Assembly: GCF_900090235.1 (NCBI RefSeq) | Contig: NZ_LT607750.1 | Coordinates: 7,139,134-7,203,133, forward strand | From: Micromonospora echinaurantiaca | Lineage (GTDB): Bacteria; Actinomycetota; Actinomycetes; Mycobacteriales; Micromonosporaceae | Reading direction: 5' to 3' | DNA: 64,000 nucleotides | Part shown: positions 1 to 9,426 of the stretch, one piece after another | How positions within the stretch are numbered: the first letter of the stretch is position 1 | How the letters are laid out: the number at the start of each line of letters is the position of its first letter | Position numbers and translations under genes: made by a program | The notes under the pieces: model-generated | What the model was told of the DNA's origin: nothing | Database searches by the model: none | Seen by the model: only the letters and a program-made list of their open reading frames with translations

Positions 1-1
1 C

Positions 2-1285
2 GGCACGCTGACCGCCGCCTGCCTGCTACTGCTGGCCGGGGTGGCCGGCAAGAGCGCGCAGTTCCCGCTGCACACCTGGCTGCCGGACGCGATGGCCGGC
101 CCGACCCCGATCTCCGCGCTGATCCACGCCGCGACCATGGTCGCCGCCGGGGTGTACGCGGTCACTCGGCTCTACCCGCTCTTCGAACGCGCGCCGGTCG
201 CGCTGGCGGTGCTCGGGGTGATGGCCGTGGTGACCCTGCTGCTCGGCGCGCTCGCCGCCACCGCCCAGGACGACCTCAAACGGGTGCTGGCCTGGTCGAC
301 GGTCTCCCAGATCGGCTACATGACCGGTGCGCTGGCGGTCGGCGCGCCCGCCGCGGCGCTGTTCCACCTGCTCACCCACGCCGCGTTCAAGGCGCTGCTG
401 TTCCTCGCCGCTGGTGCGGTGATCCACGCGGTCGGCACCACGCTGATGTCGCGGATGGGCGGCCTGCGGCGGGGCATGCCGGTGACCTTCTGGTGCACGG
501 TGGTCGGTCTCGGCGCGCTGGCCGGGCTGCCGCCGCTGCCCGGTTTCTGGAGCAAGGACGGCGTGCTCGCCGCCGCCCAGGAGGCCGCCCTGCACGACGC
601 CGGCCCGGCCGCGTCCTGGGTGGGCTGGCTGGTCTGGCTGGCCGGCCTGGCCGGCGTCGCGATCACCGCCTGGTACGCCACCCGACTGCTGCTGCGCACG
701 TTCTTCGGCGAGGCGCGCACCCCGCTCGTCCAGCCGCACGACCCGCCCGCCGTGATGCGCTGGCCGGTGCTGCTGCTCGCCGTCCCGGCCGCGCTGCTCG
801 GGCTGGCCGGGTTCGCCGGCCCGTTCACCGACCTGCTGCGGCCGGTGGCAGCGGCCACCCCGGAGCGGCCGTCGGATTTGCTGCCGTCGGCGCCGCTGGC
901 CCACCTCGGCCCGGGGGTGCTGCTGCCGCTCGCCCTGCTGACGATCGGGGCGGGGCTCGCCTGGGCCCGCTGGCGGCGCGACCCGGCCGGTGATCCGGCC
1001 ACCACGCTGGGCCGGCTGCGGCCGGTGTTCGCCCGCGCGTTCCGGCTCGACGACGTCCAGCACGCCCTGGTCGTACGCCCCACCGGCGCGCTGGCGAGCG
1101 GCGTGCGTACCGCCGACGAGGTGGTGGTGGACGGCGCGGTCACCGGCAGCGGCCGGGCCGCGGTCGGGCTCGGCGGCGGGCTGGCGGCGCTGCACCGGGC
1201 GGCGCTGCCCCGCGCGGCGGCCGGGGTGCTGGCCGGCGCCCTGCTGATCGGCCTGGCCGCCGCCCTGATCGGAGTCGCGGCATGA
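2..1285 (+). CDS. nuoL: NADH-quinone oxidoreductase subunit L, C-terminal part (5' end outside window)
   Basis: Distal part of the NuoL/ND5 subunit, the outermost antiporter-like proton-pumping subunit in the membrane arm of respiratory complex I. The frame is open at the left edge, so the start and first helices are missing; 427 codons remain. The antiporter hallmark GKSAQFPLHTWLPDAM, with its conserved lysine, and the helix DLKRVLAWSTVSQIGYM are visible, followed by further hydrophobic helices, as expected for this family. The order L, M, N is the canonical end of the nuo operon. The TGA stop overlaps the ATG of an 80-bp repeat unit, so coupling to nuoM runs through the repeats. Confidence 0.97.
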   Translation, partial: GTLTAACLLLLAGVAGKSAQFPLHTWLPDAMAGPTPISALIHAATMVAAGVYAVTRLYPLFERAPVALAVLGVMAVVTLLLGALAATAQDDLKRVLAWSTVSQIGYMTGALAVGAPAAALFHLLTHAAFKALLFLAAGAVIHAVGTTLMSRMGGLRRGMPVTFWCTVVGLGALAGLPPLPGFWSKDGVLAAAQEAALHDAGPAASWVGWLVWLAGLAGVAITAWYATRLLLRTFFGEARTPLVQPHDPPAVMRWPVLLLAVPAALLGLAGFAGPFTDLLRPVAAATPERPSDLLPSAPLAHLGPGVLLPLALLTIGAGLAWARWRRDPAGDPATTLGRLRPVFARAFRLDDVQHALVVRPTGALASGVRTADEVVVDGAVTGSGRAAVGLGGGLAALHRAALPRAAAGVLAGALLIGLAAALIGVAA

Positions 1286-1441
1286 GCGAGCGCAGCGAGC
1301 GAATCATCGGGCTCAGCGCGAAGGTGCCTCATGGCGGCGCGGAGCGAAGCGGAGTGCCGGCATGAGCGAGCGCAGCGAGCGAATCATCGGGCTCAGCGCG
1401 AAGGTGCCTCATGGCGGCGCGGAGCGAAGCGGAGTGCCGGC
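1282..1441 (+). repeat. Two 80-bp tandem repeats at the nuoL/nuoM junction, each a 27-codon coupled mini-ORF
   Basis: Two identical 80-bp units (1282-1361 and 1362-1441) fill the gap between nuoL and nuoM. Each begins ATGAGCGAGCGCAGCGAGCG and encodes 27 residues (starting MSERSERII) plus a TGA that overlaps the next ATG as ATGA. Mini-ORFs therefore run 1282-1365 and 1362-1445, and the chain nuoL, mini-ORF, mini-ORF, nuoM is linked by ATGA overlaps throughout. The 3' end of each unit carries GGAG 7 nt before the following ATG, so each unit supplies a Shine-Dalgarno sequence. A related array lies before nuoN. Whether the peptides are made or matter is unknown. Confidence 0.9.
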
Positions 1442-2943
<1,502 letters not shown>

Positions 2944-2947
<4 letters not shown>

Positions 2948-3184
2948 GCGAGCGCCAGCGAGCGAATCATCAGGCTCGGTGCGGTGGTGTCTCAGGGCGG
3001 CACGCAGCGGAGCGGAGTGCCGGCATGAGCGAGCGGAGCGAGCGAATCATCAGGCTCAGCGTGGAGGTGTCTCAGGGCGGCACGCAGCGGAGCGGAGTGC
3101 CGGCATGAGCGAGCGGAGCGAGCGAATCATCAGGCTCAGCGTGGAGGTGCCTCAGGGCGGCACGCAGCGGAGCGGAGTGCCGGC
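2944..3184 (+). repeat. Three tandem repeats (81+80+80 bp) at the nuoM/nuoN junction
   Basis: Three units (2944-3024, 3025-3104, 3105-3184) related to the nuoL/nuoM repeats but with their own shared substitutions. Units 2 and 3 differ by one base. Unit 1 has one extra base (GCGCCAGCG), making it 81 bp and therefore in frame with unit 2, so the ORF starting at the ATGA overlap with nuoM runs through both units to the stop at 3106-3108. That stop overlaps the ATG of unit 3 (3105), whose stop overlaps nuoN's ATG (3185). The stop-start chain is thus intact despite the indel. GGAG sits 7 nt before each internal ATG and before nuoN. Confidence 0.9.
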
Positions 3185-4714
3185 ATGAGCGTGGTGCAGA
3201 GCGTCGACAGCGTGGCGCTGCTGCCGGCGTACCTGGCCGCCGGCACTGCCGTCCTGGTGCTGGTCACCGACCTGGTGCTGGCCCGGCCGCGGGCCACCGT
3301 CGCGGCGGGCGCGCTCGGCGCGGCCGCCACCGCGCTCGGCGCGGCGCTGGTCGGCGCCGGCGGCGAGCGGCGGACGTTCTGCGTCGGCGCGGACTGCTCG
3401 TACGTCTTCGGCGGCCGGGCCGCGCTGGTCGGCGCCGTCGTCGCCCTGCTCACCCTCGGCGTGCTGGCGCTGTCCGGACCGGCGCTGCGGGCCGGGCAGT
3501 CGCCGGTGGGGGAGTACGCCTTCCTGCTGGCCTGTTCGATGACCGGTGGTGTGGTGCTCGGCGCGGCCGGCGACCTGATCACGCTGATCGTGGCGCTGGA
3601 GACGCTCACCCTGCCGCTCTACGTCCTGGTCGGGCTGCGCCGGGGCAGCCTGGCCAGCGCCGAGGCGGCGGTCACGTTCTTCGTGGTGAGCGTGGTCGCC
3701 ACCACCCTGACGCTGCTCGGCGCCGCGCTGCTCTACGCGGCCACCGGCGCGCTGCACCTGGGTCGGCTCGGCGCGCTCTTCGCCGACCGGCCGGAGCTGC
3801 TCGACCTGCCGTTGACCGGAGTCGCCGTCGCCCTGGTGGTGCTCGGCCTGGCGTTCAAGGTGGCGGCGGTGCCGTTCCACGCCTGGGCGCCGGCCACCTA
3901 CGACGGCGCGCCGCTGCCGGTGGCTGCCTACCTCTCCACCGCCTCGAAGCTGGGCGGGGTGGTGGCCCTGCTCGCCGTGGTGCAGTACGCGCTGCCGGCC
4001 GAGGTGACCGGCCCGGTGCTCGCCCTGCTCGCGGTGTTGACGATGACCGTCGGCAACCTGGTGGCGCTGCGCCAGCGGCGTACCGTCCGGCTGCTCGCCT
4101 GGTCCTCGGTGGCCCAGGCCGGCTACATCCTCGCTCCGCTCGGCGCGCTGGCGCTGGCGGCCGGCCGCACCGGTGACGCCCGCACCGCCGCCTACGCGGC
4201 CGCCGTGGCGTACGCCGTCTTCTTCGTGGTGCTGGAACTGGCCGCGTTCGCCGGGGTGGTGGCGCTGCGCCCGGCCGGCGCGGACGGCGGCAGCCTCGAC
4301 GAGCTGCGCGGCGCGGCCCGCCGCCACCCGTGGCGGGCGGCGGCGTTCGGCCTGGCGCTGATCGGGCTGGCCGGCCTGCCACCCGGCCTGGCCGGACTCT
4401 TCGCCAAGGTGACGGTGGTCCGGGCGCTGCTGGACGGCGCCGCCGGCTGGCTGGCCCTGGTGGTGGCGGTCAACGCGGTCGTCGGCCTCGCCTACTACCT
4501 GCGGCTCACCGCCGCCCTCTACGCCGCGCCCGCCGCCGCTCCGCCGGCCACCACACCAGCCGCTGGCGCCACACCGGCCACCGCACCGGCCGGTCCGTCG
4601 ACCCGCGGGGTCGTGCCGGCCGGCGCGGTCGTCGTGGTGCTGGCGGTGGTCACCGCGGTCGCCCTGGTCATCGGCTTCGCTCCGCAGCTCGTGCTCGATC
4701 TCGCCGCCCGCTGA
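3185..4714 (+). CDS. nuoN: NADH-quinone oxidoreductase subunit N
   Basis: Third antiporter-like membrane subunit of complex I (ND2 family), 509 aa. Conserved charged residues are E139 in LIVALETLTLPLY and K225 in LAFKVAAVPFHAWAPATYDG. A low-complexity Ala/Pro/Thr stretch near residues 448-475 separates the last helices, a common variable loop. ATG 3185 directly follows the third repeat unit and overlaps its stop codon. It is the last nuo gene; the next gene is 117 bp downstream and unrelated. Confidence 0.97.
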   Translation: MSVVQSVDSVALLPAYLAAGTAVLVLVTDLVLARPRATVAAGALGAAATALGAALVGAGGERRTFCVGADCSYVFGGRAALVGAVVALLTLGVLALSGPALRAGQSPVGEYAFLLACSMTGGVVLGAAGDLITLIVALETLTLPLYVLVGLRRGSLASAEAAVTFFVVSVVATTLTLLGAALLYAATGALHLGRLGALFADRPELLDLPLTGVAVALVVLGLAFKVAAVPFHAWAPATYDGAPLPVAAYLSTASKLGGVVALLAVVQYALPAEVTGPVLALLAVLTMTVGNLVALRQRRTVRLLAWSSVAQAGYILAPLGALALAAGRTGDARTAAYAAAVAYAVFFVVLELAAFAGVVALRPAGADGGSLDELRGAARRHPWRAAAFGLALIGLAGLPPGLAGLFAKVTVVRALLDGAAGWLALVVAVNAVVGLAYYLRLTAALYAAPAAAPPATTPAAGATPATAPAGPSTRGVVPAGAVVVVLAVVTAVALVIGFAPQLVLDLAAR

Positions 4715-4831
4715 GCCGGGCGCGTGGTCGCGCTCCCAGGCAACTCACAGCCATACGACGGATGGTTGACGGGTACCGGGTTGTTGAACCGGTCAGCGGA
4801 TCCTCGCGATCCGTGCACCGAAGGAGCGAAC

Positions 4832-5707
4832 GTGCATCACAACCGTCTGAAGACCGCCGCGCTGCTCGGCCTGCTCACCTCGCTGATCCTGGCGGTGGGC
4901 TACTGGTTCGGCGGCAGTGGTGGACTCGTCATCGCCGTCGTCGTGTCCCTGCTGATGAACGGCTTCACCTACTTCTACTCCGACAAGCTGGCACTGCGCT
5001 CGATGCGGGCGCAACCGGTCACCGAGGCACAGTTCCCCGAGCTGTACCGGATGGTCCGCGAGCTGGCCACCGAGGCCCGGCAGCCGATGCCGCGGCTCTA
5101 CGTGAGCCCGACGTCGCAGCCGAACGCGTTCGCCACCGGGCGCAACCCGCAGAACGCGGCGGTCTGCGTGACCCAGGGGATCACCGAGATCCTCGACTAC
5201 CGCGAGCTGCGCGGCGTGATCGGCCACGAGCTGTCGCACGTCTACAACCGGGACATCCTCATCTCCAGCGTGGCCGCCGGCCTGGCCGGCATCATCACCA
5301 CGCTGGCGAACATCGCCTGGTTCATCCCGCTCGGCGGCGGGGACGACGAGGACTCGCCGAACCCGGCCGTGCTGCTGCTCACCATCATCCTGGGCCCGAT
5401 CGCCGCGACGGTCATCCAGTTGGCCATCAGCCGGAGCCGGGAGTTCCAGGCGGACGCCTCCGGCGCCCAGCTGACCCGGGACCCGCTGGCCCTGGCGAGC
5501 GCGCTGCGGAAGATCCACATGGGTACCCAGCGCCGGCCGCTGCCGGCTCAGGGGCAGCTCACCAGCACCGCGCACCTGATGATCGACAACCCGTTCCGGG
5601 GTGGCGGCGTGGCGGCGCTCTTCTCCACCCACCCGCGGATGGAGGAGCGGGTCGCCCGGCTGGAGCGGATGGCCGCCAGCGCCGGCCCGGTCCAGTTCGA
5701 GCGCTGA
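4832..5707 (+). CDS. htpX: HtpX-type membrane zinc metalloprotease
   Basis: Member of the M48B family, integral membrane proteases that degrade damaged membrane proteins; 291 aa, the usual length. Two N-terminal helices (about 9-26 and 31-46) are followed by the zinc motif HELSH at 132-136 inside [14 protein letters not shown], two more helices, and a third ligand region [14 protein letters not shown] 4832 was chosen because GGAG lies 6 nt upstream and [15 protein letters not shown] matches the usual HtpX N-terminus; the ATG-proximal extension from 4724 looks non-coding. A strong hairpin follows the stop. Confidence 0.92.
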   Translation: MHHNRLKTAALLGLLTSLILAVGYWFGGSGGLVIAVVVSLLMNGFTYFYSDKLALRSMRAQPVTEAQFPELYRMVRELATEARQPMPRLYVSPTSQPNAFATGRNPQNAAVCVTQGITEILDYRELRGVIGHELSHVYNRDILISSVAAGLAGIITTLANIAWFIPLGGGDDEDSPNPAVLLLTIILGPIAATVIQLAISRSREFQADASGAQLTRDPLALASALRKIHMGTQRRPLPAQGQLTSTAHLMIDNPFRGGGVAALFSTHPRMEERVARLERMAASAGPVQFER

Positions 5708-5720
5708 CCTGAGCATCGCC

Positions 5721-5760
5721 GGCTCCGCCCGTACCCGGACTCCCGGGTGCGGGCGGAGCC
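5721..5760 (+). terminator. Rho-independent-type hairpin after htpX
   Basis: Perfect inverted repeat GGCTCCGCCCG / CGGGCGGAGCC with an 18-nt loop that itself contains CCCGG/CCGGG pairing. There is no T-run, as is usual for high-GC actinobacteria. It lies 13 nt after the htpX stop. Confidence 0.75.
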
Positions 5761-5852
5761 GTGTGTACGGGCACAAACCGTTTCTCCGCCGGGCGACCGA
5801 GCGTTAGGGTCAAAACGTCTTCCACTCATTACACCCGTCATGGAGGTCGATC

Positions 5853-7112
5853 GTGGCCGCACTGCGCCAGTACCTGGGCGTCTGGCGGGTCCCCGGAGCG
5901 CCGATGCTGCTGGTCACCGGCATCGTCGGCCGGCTCGGGATCGGCATGACGCCGCTGGCGCTGCTGCTCGTGGTCGAGCAGGTGACCGGGGGATACTCGC
6001 TCGCCGCGGTCGCCGGCGGCATCTACGCCCTCTCCGGCGCCGCGCTCAGCCCGGTCGCCGGGCGGATCGCCGACCGGGTCGGCCCCACTCCGGTGCTGCT
6101 CGGCACCGCTGTCGCCCACCCACTCGCCCTGCTCGGCCTGCTCGGCGCGGCCCGCCCCGGCAGCGGCAACCTGGCGCTGATCTTCCTGGCCGCCGGGGTG
6201 GCCGGAGCCACCTACCCGCCGCTGACCGCCGCGATCCGGGGCGCCTGGAACGACCTGACCGCTCCCGCCACCGGCCGGCACCACCTGCGCAACACCGCGC
6301 TGGCCGCGGAGACCACCCTGTTCGAGATCGTCTTCGTGCTCGGCCCGCTGCTGGTGGCCGGTTTCGTGCTGGTCGCCGACGCCCGGGCCGCGCTGGTCGG
6401 CTCGGCCGTGGTGACCCTCGTCGGCACCACCGCGGTGGCGCTCGGCCGGGTGATGCGCGGCTGGCGTCCGCACCCGCACGAAAACCGGGCCCGCGGGCTG
6501 GGTCCGCTGCGGGTCGCCGGTTTCCCGGCGCTGCTGCTCTGCGTGGCCAGCCTGGGCATCGCCTTCGGCGCGGCCGGTGTGATCGTGCCGGCATTCGCCA
6601 CCGACTACACCGCCGACGACCCGGACAGCCTCGCCGGCGTGCTGCTCGCCGTCTGGGGGATCGGCAGCGCCGCCGGCGGCTTCTGGTTCGGCGTCCGCCG
6701 GCCGTCGCCCAACATGACCCGGCAGTTCGCCTGGCTGCTCGGCGCGGTGGCGGCCAGCTTCGCCGTCTTCGCGCTGATGCCCACCCCGGCCGCGCTGGGC
6801 GCCGCGCTGGTGATCGGTGGCGCCACCATCGCGCCCGCGCTCACCCTGGAGAACACCCTGGTCGGCCGGATCTCGCCGGTCAGCATGCTGAACGAGGCGT
6901 ACACCTGGGTGGTCACCATGTCGGTCGGGGCGAGCGCGGCCGGCGGCGCGGTCGCCGGGCTGATCGTCGACCACGCCGGCGGGGTGCCCTGGGCGTTCCT
7001 CTTCGCCGGGGCCGCGGTCGCCGTCGGGGCCGCGGTCGCCGCGCTGCCCGCCGGCCCCATCGCCCGCGCGGAGGCGGCGACGGTACGCGTCGACGAGCCC
7101 GTCCCGGCCTGA
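5853..7112 (+). CDS. MFS transporter
   Basis: Major facilitator superfamily membrane transporter, 419 aa, about 12 predicted helices with a central cytoplasmic loop around residues 195-215 ([14 protein letters not shown]). The first cytoplasmic loop motif is [14 protein letters not shown], the MFS motif A. GTG 5853 is preceded by GGAGG at 5842. Substrate cannot be deduced. It is monocistronic or followed by the tiny gene at 7155; no regulator is adjacent. Confidence 0.85.
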   Translation: MAALRQYLGVWRVPGAPMLLVTGIVGRLGIGMTPLALLLVVEQVTGGYSLAAVAGGIYALSGAALSPVAGRIADRVGPTPVLLGTAVAHPLALLGLLGAARPGSGNLALIFLAAGVAGATYPPLTAAIRGAWNDLTAPATGRHHLRNTALAAETTLFEIVFVLGPLLVAGFVLVADARAALVGSAVVTLVGTTAVALGRVMRGWRPHPHENRARGLGPLRVAGFPALLLCVASLGIAFGAAGVIVPAFATDYTADDPDSLAGVLLAVWGIGSAAGGFWFGVRRPSPNMTRQFAWLLGAVAASFAVFALMPTPAALGAALVIGGATIAPALTLENTLVGRISPVSMLNEAYTWVVTMSVGASAAGGAVAGLIVDHAGGVPWAFLFAGAAVAVGAAVAALPAGPIARAEAATVRVDEPVPA

Positions 7113-7154
7113 CCGGGAGGTCTGGGGCCGACCCGGAGCGGGTAGGTGACGGCC

Positions 7155-7250
7155 ATGTTCGTCTTCTTCTCGAACCGGGTCGGCTGCCTCGGCTCGCTGC
7201 TGATCAGCGCGATCCTGACCGTGATCCTGCTACTGGTCTTCGCCACCTGA
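7155..7250 (+). CDS. 31-residue single-helix membrane peptide
   Basis: A very short gene encoding a peptide that begins MFVFFSNRVGCLGSLL and ends LLLVFAT. After a short N-terminal segment ending in an Asn-Arg pair the rest is one hydrophobic helix with a conserved-looking GCLGSLL entry. GGTAGGTGACGGCC precedes the ATG. I recall similar 30-residue 'FFSNRLGCLGS' peptides in other actinobacteria, but that is memory, not a search. No function is known to me. It sits 42 nt after the MFS gene and may be cotranscribed. Confidence 0.6.
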   Translation: MFVFFSNRVGCLGSLLISAILTVILLLVFAT

Positions 7251-7320
7251 CCCCGGCCGTCCGGTCGGCGGGCAGCGGGCGAGCGCGGCCCGAAATCCTG
7301 GATCCGAAGGGAACAGCCTC

Positions 7321-8343
7321 ATGCGTGGTGCGGTCCTGCACGGCCCCGGCGACGTCCGGGTGGAGGAGCGGGCGGATGCCCGGATCGTCCTACCAACGGA
7401 CGCGGTCATCCGCCTCTCCGCCACCTGCGTCTGCGGTTCCGACCTGTGGCCGTATCGCGGCATCGAAGCGGTCAGCGGGCCGTCCCCGATGGGCCACGAG
7501 TACGTCGGGGTCGTCCAGGAGGTGGGCAGCGAGGTCAGGAACGTCAAGCCCGGCCAGTTCGTGGTGGGCTCCTTCTTCGCCTCCGACAACACCTGCCCCA
7601 TCTGCCGCGCGGGCTACCAGTCCTCGTGTGTCGAACGGGAGCCGGTCGGTGGCCTCGGGGCCCAGGCGGAGTACCTGCGCGTCCCGCTGGCCGACGGCAC
7701 CCTGGTCGCCACGCCCGAGCTGCCCCCGGACGACCTCGTCCCGGACCTGCTCGCCGCCTCCGACGTGCTCGGCACCGGGTGGTTCGGCGCGGTGGCCGCC
7801 CAGGTGGGTCCGGGCAAGACCGTCGCGGTCGTCGGTGACGGTGCGGTGGGTCTGCTCGCCGTACTGGCGGCCAGGCATTTCGGCGCGGAACGCATCATCG
7901 CCGTCAGCCGGCACGAGCCCCGCCAGAAGTTGGCGGCCCACTACGGTGCCACCCACATCGTCACCGAGCGCGGCGACGAGGGCGTGGCGCGGATCAAGGA
8001 CCTCACCGACGGCCTCGGCGCACACTCGGTCATCGAGGCCGTCGGCACCCAGGAGTCGATGATGCAGGCCATCCGCTCCACCCGCGCCGGCGGCCACGTC
8101 GGCTACGTCGGGGTGGCGCACGGCGTCGAACTGCCCGGCGAGGAGCTTTTCTTCTCGCACGTGCACCTGCACGGCGGTCCGGCCCCGGTGCGTCGGTTCC
8201 TGCCGGAGCTGATCGACCTGATCTGCAGGCGCGAGATCGACCCGGGCCGGGTCTTCGATCTCGCCCTGCCCCTTGAGCAGGCCGCCGAGGGCTACCGCGC
8301 GATGGACGAGCGTCGGGCCATCAAGGTGCTGCTGAACCCCTGA
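7321..8343 (+). CDS. Zinc-dependent alcohol dehydrogenase (MDR family)
   Basis: Medium-chain dehydrogenase/reductase, 340 aa, expected to oxidise an alcohol or reduce an aldehyde with NAD(P). Catalytic zinc ligands are C38 (CVCGSDLWPYRG) and H59-E60 (GHEYVG). The Rossmann motif GDGAVG is at 172-177. The structural zinc lobe reads DNTCPICRAGYQSSC: three of the four usual cysteines (C92, C95, C103) are present, while the first position is D89, so the structural zinc may be absent or bound differently. AAGGGA precedes the ATG. No pathway genes are nearby. Confidence 0.88.
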   Translation: MRGAVLHGPGDVRVEERADARIVLPTDAVIRLSATCVCGSDLWPYRGIEAVSGPSPMGHEYVGVVQEVGSEVRNVKPGQFVVGSFFASDNTCPICRAGYQSSCVEREPVGGLGAQAEYLRVPLADGTLVATPELPPDDLVPDLLAASDVLGTGWFGAVAAQVGPGKTVAVVGDGAVGLLAVLAARHFGAERIIAVSRHEPRQKLAAHYGATHIVTERGDEGVARIKDLTDGLGAHSVIEAVGTQESMMQAIRSTRAGGHVGYVGVAHGVELPGEELFFSHVHLHGGPAPVRRFLPELIDLICRREIDPGRVFDLALPLEQAAEGYRAMDERRAIKVLLNP

Positions 8344-8361
8344 GCCGGGCCGTCACCGGGC

Positions 8362-8411
8362 CGCCGCCGTCAGCCGTTGATGACGAACGACGGCCCTTGA
8401 CGACGGCGGCG
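8362..8411. terminator. Bidirectional terminator between convergent ADH and yajQ genes
   Basis: Outer stem CGCCGCCGTC (8362-8371) pairs with GACGGCGGCG (8402-8411); an inner imperfect stem CCGTT/AACG lies in the loop. It is placed between two converging stop codons. Confidence 0.6.
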
Positions 8412-8459
8412 AAGGTCAGTAAGCGTGTCCGCGCCAGCGGCCGGCGGGGCGGCCGAGGC

Positions 8460-8954
8460 TCACCGGTAGTTGGTGAACTGCAGGGCGACGCCGAAGTCTT
8501 CGCCCTTGAGCAGGGCGATGACGGCCTGGAGGTCGTCCTTCTTCTTGCCGGTCACCCGCAGCTGGTCGCCCTGGATCTGGGCCTGGACGCCCTTCGGGCC
8601 CTCGTCGCGGATCTTCTTGCTGATCGCCTTGGCCTTGTCCGAGTCGATGCCCTGGATGACCTTGCAGTCGATCTTGAACACCTTGCCCGAGGGCCGCGGG
8701 TCGCCGGCGTCCAGCGACTTGAGCGAGATGTTCCGCTTGACCAGCTTCTCCTTGAAGACGTCCAACGCGGCCCGCACCCGCTCCTCGGTCTCGGCCTGAA
8801 GACTGATCGCCTCCTCGCCCGACCAGGAGACCTCGGCGCCGGTGCCCCGGAAGTCGAACCGCGTCGCGAGCTCCTTCTCGGTCTGGCGGAGAGCGTTGTC
8901 GACCTCCTGCCGGTCGACCTTGCTCACGATGTCGAACGACGGGTTCGCTGCCAT
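8460..8954 (-). CDS. YajQ-family nucleotide-binding protein
   Basis: 164-aa member of the YajQ/UPF0234 family, two ferredoxin-like domains; some family members bind cyclic di-GMP, others RNA or tRNA. Typical features: N-terminus [31 protein letters not shown] in the middle, and the C-terminal [24 protein letters not shown] region. Two in-frame ATGs lie 6 nt apart; the second (8954) is chosen because GGAG is 7 nt upstream of it, while only 1 nt before the first (8960). It is divergent from tRNA-Tyr. Confidence 0.92.
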   Translation of the reverse strand: MAANPSFDIVSKVDRQEVDNALRQTEKELATRFDFRGTGAEVSWSGEEAISLQAETEERVRAALDVFKEKLVKRNISLKSLDAGDPRPSGKVFKIDCKVIQGIDSDKAKAISKKIRDEGPKGVQAQIQGDQLRVTGKKKDDLQAVIALLKGEDFGVALQFTNYR

Positions 8955-9033
8955 GCTCATGCTCCTGCTGTCCGGCGGTTTGTGGTCCTGTGTCCCCCGC
9001 TGACCAGCGGTACGACCCCCTGACGGTACCCGC

Positions 9034-9064
9034 TTGCGCCTGCGCCGGGGGGAGCCGCTATCCT
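9034..9064 (+). promoter_or_regulatory. Putative promoter of tRNA-Tyr
   Basis: TTGCGC (9034-9039), 19-nt spacer, TATCCT (9059-9064), about 39 nt before the mature tRNA 5' end. The spacer is one longer than ideal, so this is tentative. Confidence 0.4.
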
Positions 9065-9102
9065 TGCTCTCGCTGCCGCGTCACGACGCGGTGGGGTGCC
9101 CT

Positions 9103-9186
9103 GGCGGGTTGCCCGAGCGGCCAATGGGAGCGGACTGTAAATCCGTCGCGAAAGCTACAGAGGTTCGAATCCTCTACCCGCCACCA
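9103..9186 (+). tRNA. tRNA-Tyr (anticodon GTA)
   Basis: Class II tRNA: acceptor stem GGCGGGT/ACCCGCC, anticodon loop ACTGTAAAT with GTA, long variable arm, T arm with GGTTCGAATCC, discriminator A and an encoded CCA (9184-9186). It reads the UAC/UAU tyrosine codons. A terminator follows 11 nt later. Confidence 0.96.
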
Positions 9187-9197
9187 GGTGCTGAGTA

Positions 9198-9233
9198 GGC
9201 CCCGTGAGCTGCGGAAAGCGCTCCGGGGCCTTT
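9198..9233 (+). terminator. Terminator after tRNA-Tyr
   Basis: Stem GGCCCCG (9198-9204) with CGGGGCC (9224-9230) followed by TTT. Confidence 0.8.
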
Positions 9234-9391
9234 CTCGTTGGGTTCGGCCGAGTCCAGGCTGATCCGGTGCTCCGCGAGCCGCCACGGGAACCGGGCGGGA
9301 ACGCCGAGCCGTCAACCGCCCGCCCGCGAGCCGACAGCGACTTCAGTGAGGCCCACAGCGGCCGCGCGACGCCAATCATGCCAACAACTCG

Positions 9392-9424
9392 TTGCAAAGA
9401 ATTCTTTGCAAAGCTATCTTTGCA
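9392..9424 (+). promoter_or_regulatory. Palindromic operator overlapping a probably leaderless promoter
   Basis: Perfect 20-bp palindrome TTGCAAAGAATTCTTTGCAA at 9392-9411, plus an extra half site CTTTGCA at 9418-9424. The left arm doubles as a -35 (TTGCAA, 9392-9397); after a 17-nt spacer comes TATCTT (9415-9420) as -10, placing the transcription start close to the ATG at 9427. There is no Shine-Dalgarno sequence. The layout suggests that the downstream ArsR-type protein represses its own operon by blocking polymerase. Confidence 0.8.
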
Positions 9425-9426
9425 TC

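Noticed and set aside
1331..1441. Longer nuoM start inside the repeats
   Set aside because: It would translate the repeat in a different frame from the coupled mini-ORFs and add a charged N-terminus before the first helix.
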